Source of the DNA: Nanobdellati archaeon
GTDB taxonomy: Archaea; EX4484-52; WAPT01
Assembly: GCA_015520605.1 (NCBI GenBank)
Contig: WAPT01000016.1
Location: 1 to 52,322, forward strand
Length of the DNA stretch: 52,322 bases
Direction of reading: 5' to 3'
Below are positions 28,803 to 38,679 of this stretch, piece after piece. The notes below the pieces were generated by a model that searched no databases, was not told the origin of the DNA, and worked only from the letters and a program-made list of their open reading frames with translations. Each line of letters starts with the position of its first letter. Positions within the stretch are counted from its first letter, which is position 1. Both the position numbers and the translations under genes were made by a program.

Positions 28803-28824
28803 TTAGAGTTAATCTCTCCAAATC

Positions 28825-29121
28825 TTGTTAAATATTTTCCATTTTGTGCGGTGGGGCAAAGTGGGGAGGAAATTCAAAATATGTGATGTGTGTAAAAGAA
28901 GGTTTCACAGAGAGCAGGAAAACAGGTTGCAAATAATAAAGAGGCTTAAAAAGGGTAAGGTAGAGTTCTGGGTGTGTAATAAGTGTTCGCCTGCCGTCGC
29001 AAAGGCGCTGAGAGAGCAGTTCAACATTCAGATTTACATACCCGAAAAAGATGAGGAAGAGGATAAGGATAAAGAAAATGCAGGCATGACTTCCGATAAA
29101 AAGGAAGAAGAAAGCTCATGA
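28825..29121 (+). CDS. Small zinc-ribbon protein
   Basis: ICDVCKRRFH...VCNKCSP; acidic C-tail; start uncertain. Confidence 0.6.
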   Translation: MLNIFHFVRWGKVGRKFKICDVCKRRFHREQENRLQIIKRLKKGKVEFWVCNKCSPAVAKALREQFNIQIYIPEKDEEEDKDKENAGMTSDKKEEESS

Positions 29122-29127
29122 TGTTTT

Positions 29128-29709
29128 TTAGGAGAGTCTTTTGCCATCCAGATTCTTGAAATACCGCGAAAGTATCGCATACCTAAGATGTTTTATGAAT
29201 TCTTGTTCATACTTTCTTCGAAAGCGCATGACAAAGGAAGGATGGTATGTAATCATGATCTTTCTTCCATTACAGGTCATCAGCATCCCTGCTGCCTCCC
29301 TTAGCCTGATCTCCCTTCCAAGCAGGCTGTAAGCCGCAGAACTTCCAAGGCAAATTATAACCTGCGGTTTAATTATCTCTATCTGTTTTAGCAAATACGG
29401 TCTGCACGCCTCAATTTCTTTCTTTGTTGGCTTCCTGTTCTGGGGAGGTCTGCACTTTACGGCATTTGTTATGTATACTTCAACCCTATCAATACCTAAC
29501 TCCCACAGGGCGTTTGTGAGATATTTACCGGCAGCGCCCACAAACGGTCTGCCGGTTTCGTCCTCTTTTTTTCCCGGAGCCTCACCCACAAGCATGATTG
29601 AAGCCGTATCGTTCCCTTCCCCAAAAACGGGGCTTCTGCGGTATTTATGGAGGGGACACCGCTCACAGCGCTTTACTTCCCTCATCACTTCAAAAAGTTC
29701 GAGTGTCAT
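29128..29709 (-). CDS. Uracil-DNA glycosylase, type IV/V
   Basis: CERCPLHKYRRSPVFGEGN, LVGEAPGKKEDETGRPFVGAAGKYL, TNAVKCRPPQNRKPT, TYHPSFV. Confidence 0.94.
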   Translation of the reverse strand: MTLELFEVMREVKRCERCPLHKYRRSPVFGEGNDTASIMLVGEAPGKKEDETGRPFVGAAGKYLTNALWELGIDRVEVYITNAVKCRPPQNRKPTKKEIEACRPYLLKQIEIIKPQVIICLGSSAAYSLLGREIRLREAAGMLMTCNGRKIMITYHPSFVMRFRRKYEQEFIKHLRYAILSRYFKNLDGKRLS

Positions 29710-29787
29710 GATTTAAGATAGATTGTGACCACCATAAAAAGATTTCTACAGGCATGAATGTGCAAGGTAGATCTTACTTCTACTTTC

Positions 29788-30693
29788 TTATCCCCCTTTC
29801 CCCTGCATAAGAGTGCAAAAGAAGCACACATCTCTTCCCTTGATTGTGGGCATACCGCAGATCCTGCAAGGTACTAGACTTGCTTCCTCAATATTCTTCT
29901 GGAACGCTTTTTTACCCCTTCTCAGAAACCCAAAATAGAATTGTTGCTTTACTGACGGTATCCTTTTCTCAAGCTGGTTAAATATGTTCTTGAGCTGAAT
30001 TGAAAGAGCACCCCTTGAATACGGGCACTTCTCATCGACAAAAGGAATGTTGTTGATCATGACATACAGCCTGCATTCCTCATCAGTCAGCCTGTAAAGG
30101 GGTTTTGCCTTTCTCACCAGGCCTTCTCCTGCATCAAGCAGCACGTCCTGTCGAGATATCTGCTCGAGATCCCAGCTCAACAGGGATGCGGGTAAGAAAG
30201 CACAGCAGTCATCAAGGGTATGCGCCGTCACAACACAATCCATCTCATGCTCCAAGGCCACCCGGTTCATCACGTACCTCTTTACAGTACCGCAGATCCT
30301 GCACGGCACAAGCTTTTTCCTTTCCTTAATGAGAGTCGGGAGGCTTTTTCCGTGCCTTTCCTTTAAATCATAGACTATAAGTTCCGCGCCTTTCTCCTTT
30401 GCAAACTTTTCAACAACCTCTCTGGAACTGCGTGAGTACTGTCCTATGCCCAAATCTATGTGAAGCGCGATAACCCTGTATCCTTTTTCCAAAAGCACAT
30501 TCCAGAGAGACATGCTGTCCTTGCCTCCCGAAATCGCAACCAGAACATTTTCATCTTTCCGGAAGATATCAAACTCTTCGATGGCGCGTTCCACCTGTCT
30601 CTCAAAATAGAGAGTATAGCATTTCTCACAAAAGCTCGTTCTGTGCCTCCTGAGCCTCACAGAAGCTCCCACTCCACACCTCACACACTTCAT
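29788..30693 (-). CDS. TtuA/Ncs6-family tRNA thiolation enzyme
   Basis: CVRCG Zn finger, AISGGKDSMSLW PP-loop, CRICGTVKRYVMN, C-terminal CRICGMPTIKGRDVCFFC. Confidence 0.92.
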   Translation of the reverse strand: MKCVRCGVGASVRLRRHRTSFCEKCYTLYFERQVERAIEEFDIFRKDENVLVAISGGKDSMSLWNVLLEKGYRVIALHIDLGIGQYSRSSREVVEKFAKEKGAELIVYDLKERHGKSLPTLIKERKKLVPCRICGTVKRYVMNRVALEHEMDCVVTAHTLDDCCAFLPASLLSWDLEQISRQDVLLDAGEGLVRKAKPLYRLTDEECRLYVMINNIPFVDEKCPYSRGALSIQLKNIFNQLEKRIPSVKQQFYFGFLRRGKKAFQKNIEEASLVPCRICGMPTIKGRDVCFFCTLMQGKGG

Positions 30694-31505
30694 GCCACTC
30701 GCCTTGACACCATTATAAAGCCTGTATGGGCCACCATTCTCTCCTTAGGACGAGCACGTTTTTCATCCATTATCCACTCCCTAACGAGAACTTCCATGCA
30801 CTTTATATCCGTGTACTTGCCGCTCCTCTTCATTGCCTCGTAAGTCTTTTGGAGCTGCGGCACGTTGGTCATGTAACATACCAGAACCCCTCCGGGAACG
30901 AGAGCCTCGGTAATGTTATCTATTACGTTCCACGGATCCAAGAGGTCAAGAACAGCTCTATCAAACTTCTGCCTCAGAGAGACCTCCTTCATATCACCCG
31001 CAACAAGAGCAAGATTAGACGGCATACCTGAAAAAAATCCCTCTATGTTCCGCTTCGCTATGCGCAGGAAATCCTTCCTTTTCTCCAGCGAGAGGACAAA
31101 ACCTTTCTTGTTCACTGCCTCGACCAGAAAGCATGTCATGGCTCCCGAGCCCGTTCCCGCCTCAAGCACTCGCATCCCACTCCTTATGTCCCCGTAAGTT
31201 ATTATAGCGGAAGCGTCTTTTGGATATATTATCTGTGCCCCCCTCTTCATTTTTTTAAGGATGTACTCATGCAGAGCCGGCCTGAAAATGAACAGCTCAT
31301 CCCCCCCGGAAGTCTCAACCCTCTCTCCATAACGCTTCTTTCCAACGATATCGGTAAAATTCACAACCCCCAGGTGCGTGGCAAGGGCGTCATGTTCCCT
31401 CACTCTCGCTATCCAGTATTTGCCTTTTCTGGAAACAAATGTAACCAGATCGCCATTCTGTACTACGATTTTTTCCTCCATATAGAGGGAATATTTCAGA
31501 AACAT
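30690..31505 (-). CDS. trmI: tRNA (adenine-N1) methyltransferase
   Basis: IIYPKDASAIITYGDIRSGMRVLEAGTGSGAMTCFL; ATGA-type overlap with the thiolation gene. Confidence 0.94.
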   Translation of the reverse strand: MFLKYSLYMEEKIVVQNGDLVTFVSRKGKYWIARVREHDALATHLGVVNFTDIVGKKRYGERVETSGGDELFIFRPALHEYILKKMKRGAQIIYPKDASAIITYGDIRSGMRVLEAGTGSGAMTCFLVEAVNKKGFVLSLEKRKDFLRIAKRNIEGFFSGMPSNLALVAGDMKEVSLRQKFDRAVLDLLDPWNVIDNITEALVPGGVLVCYMTNVPQLQKTYEAMKRSGKYTDIKCMEVLVREWIMDEKRARPKERMVAHTGFIMVSRRVA

Positions 31506-31514
31506 TAAATGATT

Positions 31515-32555
31515 TTAGCGATCCGCTCTTGTGGGAACAGCGGAAATGACGGAACCCAAGAGCATGCACAAAAAAATATTGGTCAGTGTGATTCCCGGCA
31601 TCGCGCTTGCTGAACCTCCGGTGGGCGGGTTTTTCACATGAACCACAACCTCCCCCCGATACGTAACCCCGCTACCGAGAACTGTTGCGGTGACGTTGAA
31701 ATTATAATAGCCGGCGTATGGCACATCCATATCTATGGGTACGAACTTCTTCTCTCCACCCCCCAGATAAATTTCTATGGATCTTCTATCGGTCTCGTTT
31801 CGAAACTGTTTTCTCTCGGTAAAATAAATGTTACCCTGAAGTTGTATGTTGGTAAACGTTATTTTCAGTAAAACTCGGGTGGGTGCCTGCCCGAGGTTTT
31901 TTACCCCCACCACCATCCTGTAGGGTGTGTGCGCGGTTATAGTTATCATGTTTGATTCCGGAGTAAATAACATCACCTTAGAAGGAGTAGACGGCGGACT
32001 CCATGCAGAAGAAAGCACTTCACAGCATAACCTGTAAGCGATGGTGTTGTTGTATGCCGAACAGTTTCCGGCATGAGCGTTTACATCGGAGGACAAGGTT
32101 AGAAGGCATGCTTCATTTCCACCACAGCTATTCACGGCGGAGATGAGATGGCATGAGAAGAGCGCCTGTCTCACATCAATACAGAGAGCATAGGGATAAA
32201 AGGTGTAGGAACAGTTAGCGACGTGGGCGTTGATTGGTCCGCTTAGTCTTATCACGCACTCGTGGTTTTGCGAACAGTTTCCGCTGGAAAGCTGCACATC
32301 CGCACGATATGGTGTGAAATCGCAGCAAAGAACATAGGGGTAGAGGGAAGGATCAGCACTGATATTGGCCACATGAGCATTGGTGGTGCTGCTCAACCTT
32401 AAAAGAGCTTGACCTGAAGGACAGTTTATAGCATGATAAATCCCGCATGAAAAAGCGAAGGAAAGCGAAGAAAAAAACAACATGATGCTTGTGAACGCAA
32501 AAAAGAGTATTATGAAGACAACTACAAGAGTTTCGGTCGTAACGGGGTATTTCAT
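31515..32555 (-). CDS. Secreted/membrane-anchored Cys-rich repeat protein with CARDB-like domain
   Basis: N-terminal hydrophobic segment, three NAHxxNxS...Y-LCC-type repeats, beta-rich domain, C-terminal TM. Confidence 0.7.
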   Translation of the reverse strand: MKYPVTTETLVVVFIILFFAFTSIMLFFSSLSFAFSCGIYHAINCPSGQALLRLSSTTNAHVANISADPSLYPYVLCCDFTPYRADVQLSSGNCSQNHECVIRLSGPINAHVANCSYTFYPYALCIDVRQALFSCHLISAVNSCGGNEACLLTLSSDVNAHAGNCSAYNNTIAYRLCCEVLSSAWSPPSTPSKVMLFTPESNMITITAHTPYRMVVGVKNLGQAPTRVLLKITFTNIQLQGNIYFTERKQFRNETDRRSIEIYLGGGEKKFVPIDMDVPYAGYYNFNVTATVLGSGVTYRGEVVVHVKNPPTGGSASAMPGITLTNIFLCMLLGSVISAVPTRADR

Positions 32556-32641
32556 GGTTCATATTTCATCGTCTCAAAAATATATAGATTTGGCTTTACG
32601 ACTTCGCTGTTTTTCTTTTAAAAATTTACCAGATTAGAAAG

Positions 32642-34006
32642 ATGGGTATGGTGTCCGTGCTGGAGCTCGGAAAGAAGATAATGTGTATGGGATATATCTG
32701 CGATCGCTGCCTCGGAAGACAGTTCGCGGAGCTTCTGACCGGAATGGACAATGCAGAGAGAGGCAGGATAGTAAGGCTAAGTGTGGCGATGGAGATAGAT
32801 AGGATTGCTGCAGATCCTGAAGAATTGAAGAAGTTTGAAGAAGATGAAAGCGAGAAAATACGGGTGGAGAATTTTGTGGGCATCACATTCCATAACAATA
32901 AGCATCTCAATATCCAGCTGAAGGAAGTTGATAAGGAGAATCTTGAATGCTTCCTGTGCGGGAACATTATGGAAAGGTTGGATGAGATGGCCAGAAACGT
33001 CGTGAAGGAACTTGAAGGCTACGAGTTTGAGACCTTCCTTGTTGGTGTGAAGCTACCAGAACACATAGAAAGTGCTGAAGCAAAACTATGGGAGGAAATC
33101 GGCGGCATTTATGCTGAAAGCATAAGAAATGAGATAACAAGGGAAGTTGGCAAGAGGGTGCAGCAACTAACGGGAAAAAAGGTGGAGTTCAAAAAACCAG
33201 ACGTAACCGTCATTTTAAACCTCCAGAGGAATGTAATAGAACTTATAGTGTCTTCCCTCTACATTTACGGCAGATACAACAAATACAAGGAAATGCCTCA
33301 AGCGAGATGGGTGTGCAGACACTGTAACGGAGTGGGGTGTAAAAGGTGCGAGTGGAAGGGTAGGCTTTACGATGACAGCGTTCAGGATAGAATAGGGGAA
33401 ATCCTGCTGGAGATGACAAAAGGTGTGGATACTAAAATTCATGGGGCTGGTAGGGAGGATATTGATGCACTCTGCACTGGATGGAGGGAATTCGTTATCG
33501 AGATCCTCGAACCGAGAAAAAGGAAGATAGATCTCAAAAAGGCAGAGAAGGAAATCAATAAGAGAAACAAGGGAGTTGTTGAGGTTAAGGATCTGAAGAT
33601 TGTGGATAAGGACATGGTCAGGATAATCAAAGAGAAGCGTTCCAAAAAGATTTACGAAGCCATCGTGAGGTTCGAAAAGGAGATAGATGAGGAGGAGTTG
33701 AAAAAACTGAAGGGCTTTCAGGCTGTGATCTCGCAAAAAACCCCGACCAGGGTGCTGCACAGAAGGAGTGATAAGGTCAGGAAAAGAAGGGTAAAGATAG
33801 TTGATGTGGAGAGGATTGACGAAAGAAGGGCAAAGATGATAATAGAAGCTGATGCCGGCACATATATAAAGGAATTTGTTAATGGAGATGGCGGTAGAAC
33901 AAGGCCTTCCGTAGCAGAACTTCTCAACTCTGAATGTGAAGTGGAAAAGCTGATCGTTGCGGGTTTCATAGACAATGAGAACAGCTCCGGAGGAAAACAA
34001 AAGTAA
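32642..34006 (+). CDS. pus10: tRNA pseudouridine synthase Pus10
   Basis: CDRCLGRQFAEL, THUMP-like region, GAGREDIDALCTGW, EADAGTYIKEFVNGDGGRTRPSVAELL. Confidence 0.95.
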   Translation: MGMVSVLELGKKIMCMGYICDRCLGRQFAELLTGMDNAERGRIVRLSVAMEIDRIAADPEELKKFEEDESEKIRVENFVGITFHNNKHLNIQLKEVDKENLECFLCGNIMERLDEMARNVVKELEGYEFETFLVGVKLPEHIESAEAKLWEEIGGIYAESIRNEITREVGKRVQQLTGKKVEFKKPDVTVILNLQRNVIELIVSSLYIYGRYNKYKEMPQARWVCRHCNGVGCKRCEWKGRLYDDSVQDRIGEILLEMTKGVDTKIHGAGREDIDALCTGWREFVIEILEPRKRKIDLKKAEKEINKRNKGVVEVKDLKIVDKDMVRIIKEKRSKKIYEAIVRFEKEIDEEELKKLKGFQAVISQKTPTRVLHRRSDKVRKRRVKIVDVERIDERRAKMIIEADAGTYIKEFVNGDGGRTRPSVAELLNSECEVEKLIVAGFIDNENSSGGKQK

Positions 34007-34078
34007 GCCCTCATCTTCGATCCGGGCAATTTTAAAAATTTATTGTTCTATATTTTGTGGTGTTACAGGTGATAGCCA

Positions 34079-34381
34079 ATGGTCAGAAAGGCCAAGGGTC
34101 CCCGTGCCGGTACAAGGAGGCTTCTAAGAAAAAAGGAGAAAAGGAGACTAACTGTAAATGATGTTATGAAGAGTTTCAACATTGGAGATTACGTAGCCAT
34201 CAAAATCAATCCCTCAGTACACAAAGGTATGCCTCACCCAAGATTCCATGGAAGAACAGGCAGAGTTATTGAGAAGAGATGTATGAGCTATGTCGTTGAA
34301 ATAAGGGACGGTGGTAAGCTTAAGAAAGTGATTACCAGGCCGGAACACCTCAAACCCGTTCAAGTGGTGCGTTCTGAATGA
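34079..34381 (+). CDS. rpl21e: Large ribosomal subunit protein eL21
   Basis: MVRKAKGPRAGTRRLLRK...KINPSVHKGMPHPRFHGRTGRV. Confidence 0.97.
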   Translation: MVRKAKGPRAGTRRLLRKKEKRRLTVNDVMKSFNIGDYVAIKINPSVHKGMPHPRFHGRTGRVIEKRCMSYVVEIRDGGKLKKVITRPEHLKPVQVVRSE

Positions 34382-34390
34382 CGGAGGTGG

Positions 34391-34837
34391 ATGCTCATGA
34401 AGATCCTTGAGGAAGAAGCGATAAGCTACGCTGAGGCAAAGGAGATTATGGAATCCGTTGAAAAAGAAACGCAGGAAATGGGTTACGAGCAGAAAATCAC
34501 GCTGGATTTTCTGAGGAGCTGTGTTATTCTTGATGCTGAAAGTGCCAGAGAAGCCAAAGAAGAGCTGAAGAAGGAAATTCCCGAGCTGAAGGATACACAC
34601 ATAGCCATGATCCTTAATATCCTTCCAGAAGAGGAAGAGGATGTCAAGATAATCTTCGCTAAGGAGAGGATAGAGCTGGACGAAACTAAAATGAAGGAGA
34701 TTTTGGAAATTGTAGCAAAGATAAGACCAGAGGAGAGAATAACCTACAAACCTTTCGGTGCAGCAGTAAGAAAGGATGAAACTGCTTCTGAGGGAGAACT
34801 TTCCGAAGGCGAGACAAAGGAAAATGAAACGACCTAG
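34391..34837 (+). CDS. rpoF: RNA polymerase subunit F (Rpb4)
   Basis: ISYAEAKEIMES...ILDILPE-type C-terminus (MILNILPEEEEDVKIIFAKERIEL); follows eL21. Confidence 0.9.
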   Translation: MLMKILEEEAISYAEAKEIMESVEKETQEMGYEQKITLDFLRSCVILDAESAREAKEELKKEIPELKDTHIAMILNILPEEEEDVKIIFAKERIELDETKMKEILEIVAKIRPEERITYKPFGAAVRKDETASEGELSEGETKENETT

Positions 34838-34899
34838 TTCTGGTTAGGAAGAAGATATCATTTATAAAATTTCTTTGCAGAATTAAAGTTAAAAAGCAG

Positions 34900-35484
34900 G
34901 TGTTGCTCATGATAACTCCGAGGAAACCCAAGGAAGAATGGGCGTATGTTCTGGACTTTCTACCGGTAGGACACCCCGCAAACAGAGAGCGGAGGCCCAT
35001 AGCTCAAGTAATAGGCACGGAATACTTCACCCTTCTGGAGATTGCGCCAAAACCAGGAGTGAAGCTGGAAGTTATGGAAAAGGTGTACATCGGGGAGGGA
35101 AAAAGGGATAAGATAGCGAGCATAATAAGGAAAATCCCACCCTCAAGACTTACTGCTGCTGCTTACGGAGAGCTCGAATACGCAATAGAGAAAATCGTGG
35201 AGGAGAATGAAAAGAAGTTCGTGGAATTTTTTAACACAGCATCACCCATAACCACCAAACTTCATCAGCTTGAGCTTTTACCCGGAATAGGTAAAAAACA
35301 TATGTGGGAGATAATCGAGGAAAGGAAGAAAAAACCCTTTGAGAGCTTCGAAAACATAAAGAAAAGAGTACCTACCCTTCCGGATCCAAAGAAAGCAATA
35401 ATAAAAAGAATTATGGAAGAGTTGGAAGGTGAGGAAGAGAAGTGGTATCTCTTCGTTCCAAGAAGATCCCGAGAGTTGTTCTGA
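34900..35484 (+). CDS. DUF655 family protein with HhH-like motif
   Basis: AYVLDFLPVGHPANRERRPIAQVIGTEYFTLLE...LELLPGIGKKHMWEIIEERKKKPFESF. Confidence 0.92.
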   Translation: MLLMITPRKPKEEWAYVLDFLPVGHPANRERRPIAQVIGTEYFTLLEIAPKPGVKLEVMEKVYIGEGKRDKIASIIRKIPPSRLTAAAYGELEYAIEKIVEENEKKFVEFFNTASPITTKLHQLELLPGIGKKHMWEIIEERKKKPFESFENIKKRVPTLPDPKKAIIKRIMEELEGEEEKWYLFVPRRSRELF

Positions 35485-35525
35485 TTTAAAAAACTTAAAG
35501 TTTGACGGGCATTCTTCATCCCTGA

Positions 35526-36404
35526 TTGTCACATTTTTCTGGAGAGCTGGAGACCATGAGAGCCTCCGAAATTTTCCGGAAATATGACATAATGCCAAAC
35601 AAAAAGCTGGGGCAGCACTTTCTCATAGACAAGAATATAATACGAAAGGAGGTTGAACTTGCAGAGGTTAGGAAGGATGATGTCATTCTCGAGATAGGTG
35701 CTGGCTTCGGCATGCTCACAGAAGAGCTGCTTGAGCACGCCAAAAAAGTGATTGCCATTGAAAAGGATCCCAAACTTGTTGAAGTTCTCGGAGAAGAATT
35801 CGAGAGTCAGATCGAGGAAGGCAGGCTAGAGGTGATAGAAGGCGATGTTTTGGAAATTGAGTTTCCATTCTTCACCAAATGTGTGTCTAACATACCTTAC
35901 AGTATATCCTCTCCTATTGTTGAAAAGCTTTGTAATTATGGGAAGGATTCCACTTTGTGTGTACAGAAGGATTTTGGAGAGAGACTGGTGGCTCATCCCG
36001 GTGATAGGAATTACTCAAGGATAACGGTGCTTGTGAGGTTTTACTTTGAGCCCTACTATATTTACACCGTGTCGCGCTCCTGCTTCTTACCAACTCCAAA
36101 GGTAGATTCCTGTATTGTCAGGCTCATTCCACGAAAGGAACATCCCGTAAGCATGAGAGATAGAGAGTGTTTTTTCGGAATGGTGAGAGCGCTTTTCACT
36201 CACAAAAAGAAGAGCGTTAAAAACGCTTTCTTCAGCTCGAGGGTGTTCCTCGGCCTTGAAAAAGAGGATGCCAAGAAAGTTTTTGAGCACGTTCCTTATG
36301 CGGACAGAAAAGTCTTCCAGTTGAGCATGGAGGAACTTGTGGGCATCTTTGAGTGGTGTAAAGACCAAAAATTAAAATTCGGAAAAACTAAAAATGTGTC
36401 ATGA
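35526..36404 (+). CDS. ksgA: 16S rRNA dimethyladenosine transferase
   Basis: NKKLGQHFLIDKNIIRKEVELA...ILEIGAGFGMLTEELL, SNIPYSISSPI; start likely at MRASEIF. Confidence 0.95.
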   Translation: MSHFSGELETMRASEIFRKYDIMPNKKLGQHFLIDKNIIRKEVELAEVRKDDVILEIGAGFGMLTEELLEHAKKVIAIEKDPKLVEVLGEEFESQIEEGRLEVIEGDVLEIEFPFFTKCVSNIPYSISSPIVEKLCNYGKDSTLCVQKDFGERLVAHPGDRNYSRITVLVRFYFEPYYIYTVSRSCFLPTPKVDSCIVRLIPRKEHPVSMRDRECFFGMVRALFTHKKKSVKNAFFSSRVFLGLEKEDAKKVFEHVPYADRKVFQLSMEELVGIFEWCKDQKLKFGKTKNVS

Positions 36405-37063
36405 AGCTTATAGAGTATCTGAAAATGAGACACCCATCAGCGTCGGAAGATCTTATTCTTGCATACATAAAGGAGGGGTTCGTAAAGATTGACGGTAACG
36501 AAATAACAAACCCTTTCTACAATGTGGAAGGTAGAACCGAAAAACTGGAACTCGTAGGGGAGTATATTCTGGAGAAGGACACAGATTGGTTGTGTATGCG
36601 GAAGATAGACAGGGAGCTTCTCAACCTCAACCCCACGAACAGGATTCTGGGATTCGAATTGAGACAGGGGTATGTAGATTACATTCTGGAAAGAAAGGCC
36701 GACGTTGTGGTGTTGAACTTTTTTGACCATGACCTTAAAAATTATGTGGAGGTTCATGTAGGCAACCTGTTTCAGGAGGATTTCTCCCCCATTCTCAAGG
36801 GGAAGTTCGACGTTATACTTAGCTTTGTGCGCTCGAACCCCGTTAGGATATTCGGACTTGTGGAAAACTACAAAAGCTTTCTGATGCATGATTCCAGAGT
36901 TGTTGTGTTGGTAAACCTAAGTGAGTACGAGTCTCTGAAAGATATCAAGAGGGCTTTCAATGAAGCTGCCAGCTTTGTTGGTTTCCAGCTCGTCAAGCAT
37001 GCAACAATTCTTTCCGGCTCTCTTGTTGGAATGCTCTTTACAAAAAAGGAGGTGAGACTGTGA
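36401..37063 (+). CDS. S4-domain plus degenerate methyltransferase-like (TlyA/FtsJ-like) protein
   Basis: YLKMRHPSASEDLILAYIKEGFVKIDGNEITNPFYNV (S4-like) then Rossmann-like C-terminus without a clear SAM motif; ATGA overlap with ksgA. Confidence 0.5.
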   Translation: MKLIEYLKMRHPSASEDLILAYIKEGFVKIDGNEITNPFYNVEGRTEKLELVGEYILEKDTDWLCMRKIDRELLNLNPTNRILGFELRQGYVDYILERKADVVVLNFFDHDLKNYVEVHVGNLFQEDFSPILKGKFDVILSFVRSNPVRIFGLVENYKSFLMHDSRVVVLVNLSEYESLKDIKRAFNEAASFVGFQLVKHATILSGSLVGMLFTKKEVRL

Positions 37064-37413
37064 TTCTGAACTCACCAATCTTAATTATTCTGTTATCCGC
37101 CGCGGTTTTCTTTCTCACCATGCTTGCTGTGGAACAGAGAAAAAGAATCAAGAAGATTGAGAGCGAACTGCTCAGCAGGAGCGTTGTAAGCGGGAAGGTC
37201 GCCGAACAGCTTGCTCCCTTCCTTCAGGAGTTTCGCGACAACCTGAGGAACTTCAGGTTCATAGGAAGCCCCATCGATGGCATAATTTTCGGGGATGATG
37301 AAATAACCTTTGTGGAGGTGAAAACAGGGAACTCGAACCTCACGGAAAGGCAGAAAAGAATAAAAAAACTCATTCAGGAAAAGAAGGTAAGCTGGAAGGA
37401 GGTAAGGTTGTGA
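37060..37413 (+). CDS. Membrane-anchored Holliday-junction-resolvase-related endonuclease
   Basis: N-terminal TM; SPIDGIIFGDDEITFVEVKTGNSNLTERQKRIKKLI (D...ExK core). Confidence 0.8.
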   Translation: MILNSPILIILLSAAVFFLTMLAVEQRKRIKKIESELLSRSVVSGKVAEQLAPFLQEFRDNLRNFRFIGSPIDGIIFGDDEITFVEVKTGNSNLTERQKRIKKLIQEKKVSWKEVRL

Positions 37414-37985
37414 TGCTACGCTATTTTGATGCGCGGGAGATAAAAGAACTCCTCATCTCGGCAATGGTCGCCTGTTTTGTTTTCAGCTTCGATGAGATCA
37501 TCAGCGGTCATTTCATGGAGGTTCTGGGGTTAAGTATAGCCATTTTCCTTGGTTTTGTTCTGCATGAAAGTGCTCACAAGATCGCTGCAATAAAGCTGGG
37601 GAATTATGCCCGCTTCGTAATGTGGAGAGAAGGTTTGTTGTTTGCGATTTTTCTCGCATTCATAACGATGGGTCATTTTGTTTTCATAGCTCCCGGCGCG
37701 GTTTACATCGGGAGCCTGGGAATGAGAAGAATCGGCTCAAGGGAAAATGCCATAATCTCGGCTGCCGGTCCCATCACCAATATAATTCTTGCAGCGGTCT
37801 TTGCCGTTCTCTTCATCCTTTTCAAAAACCCTGTTTTTGCGATGGTCACACTGGTTAACGGTTATCTCGCCTTTTTCAACCTCCTGCCGATTCCGCCCCT
37901 TGACGGCTCAAAAATCATATGGTACAGCATACCGATGTGGATTGCGCTCATGCTGCCTGCGGTGTACTTCGCATTTATCTTTTAG
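37410..37985 (+). CDS. Site-2 protease family (M50) metalloprotease
   Basis: VLHESAHKIAAIKLGN (HExxH), FFNLLPIPPLDGSKI, multiple TMs. Confidence 0.9.
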   Translation: MMLRYFDAREIKELLISAMVACFVFSFDEIISGHFMEVLGLSIAIFLGFVLHESAHKIAAIKLGNYARFVMWREGLLFAIFLAFITMGHFVFIAPGAVYIGSLGMRRIGSRENAIISAAGPITNIILAAVFAVLFILFKNPVFAMVTLVNGYLAFFNLLPIPPLDGSKIIWYSIPMWIALMLPAVYFAFIF

Positions 37986-38041
37986 TGGAAATATACCGGG
38001 TTCTAAAAATTTATATTGGGGTTGAGCGCAACAATTAAAGC

Positions 38042-38335
38042 ATGCTGATAGAGATTCTCAATGTTTTCAAGGAGATGCTTCTAACCATGGGGAGTAGTGC
38101 TGTCGGTACGGGCAACAAGATAATATCCATGTTCTTCCAGATACTCTGCATAATAAAGTCTCAACTTCCCTACGCATCTCCATTCGAGATTGTACTCACA
38201 CTGTTATTCTTCGGTATGATACTGCTTATAGTGCTGAACACCGTCGTTGGGTCAATAAGGACGCTCACAATGATCGGTATTATAGTTATAGGGATGCTGA
38301 TCTTCATTAGTATTCTAAACGGTACACTTTTTTAA
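38042..38335 (+). CDS. Small membrane protein
   Basis: Two hydrophobic TM segments in 97 aa. Confidence 0.6.
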   Translation: MLIEILNVFKEMLLTMGSSAVGTGNKIISMFFQILCIIKSQLPYASPFEIVLTLLFFGMILLIVLNTVVGSIRTLTMIGIIVIGMLIFISILNGTLF

Positions 38336-38679
38336 CTGCGCGAGAATATTTGCTTAAGGCTTTGTGGTGAGAATTTCAACCTGAAGCCTTTCCCTTCACC
38401 ATCCGCTAGCCTGAGCGCCCTCCTCAACCTAAATAGAAGCCTCACAAGATTTATGTTGGTGAGCAATCTTATCATATTCGCTTCAAGCAACGTAATCTCT
38501 TTCGATGTGGGATCTACTCTGAATCGCCCTACCACACGTCTGTCTCTTCTTTTTGATCCACGTCTCCTGCTTTTCAAATAGACGGTTGCCTCAATTTCCA
38601 CTCCACTCTTTTCAGCGAGTCTTAAAATTTCCCTTATTTCAGAGGGGTTGAGGTTTTCCGATTTATTTTTTTTTCTCAT
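38332..38679 (-). CDS. Small basic hypothetical protein
   Basis: 115 aa, Arg/Lys-rich, no competing ORF. Confidence 0.5.
   Translation of the reverse strand: MRKKNKSENLNPSEIREILRLAEKSGVEIEATVYLKSRRRGSKRRDRRVVGRFRVDPTSKEITLLEANMIRLLTNINLVRLLFRLRRALRLADGEGKGFRLKFSPQSLKQIFSRS

Noticed and set aside
33215-34000. 261-aa minus-strand ORF
   Set aside because: Antisense shadow of Pus10.
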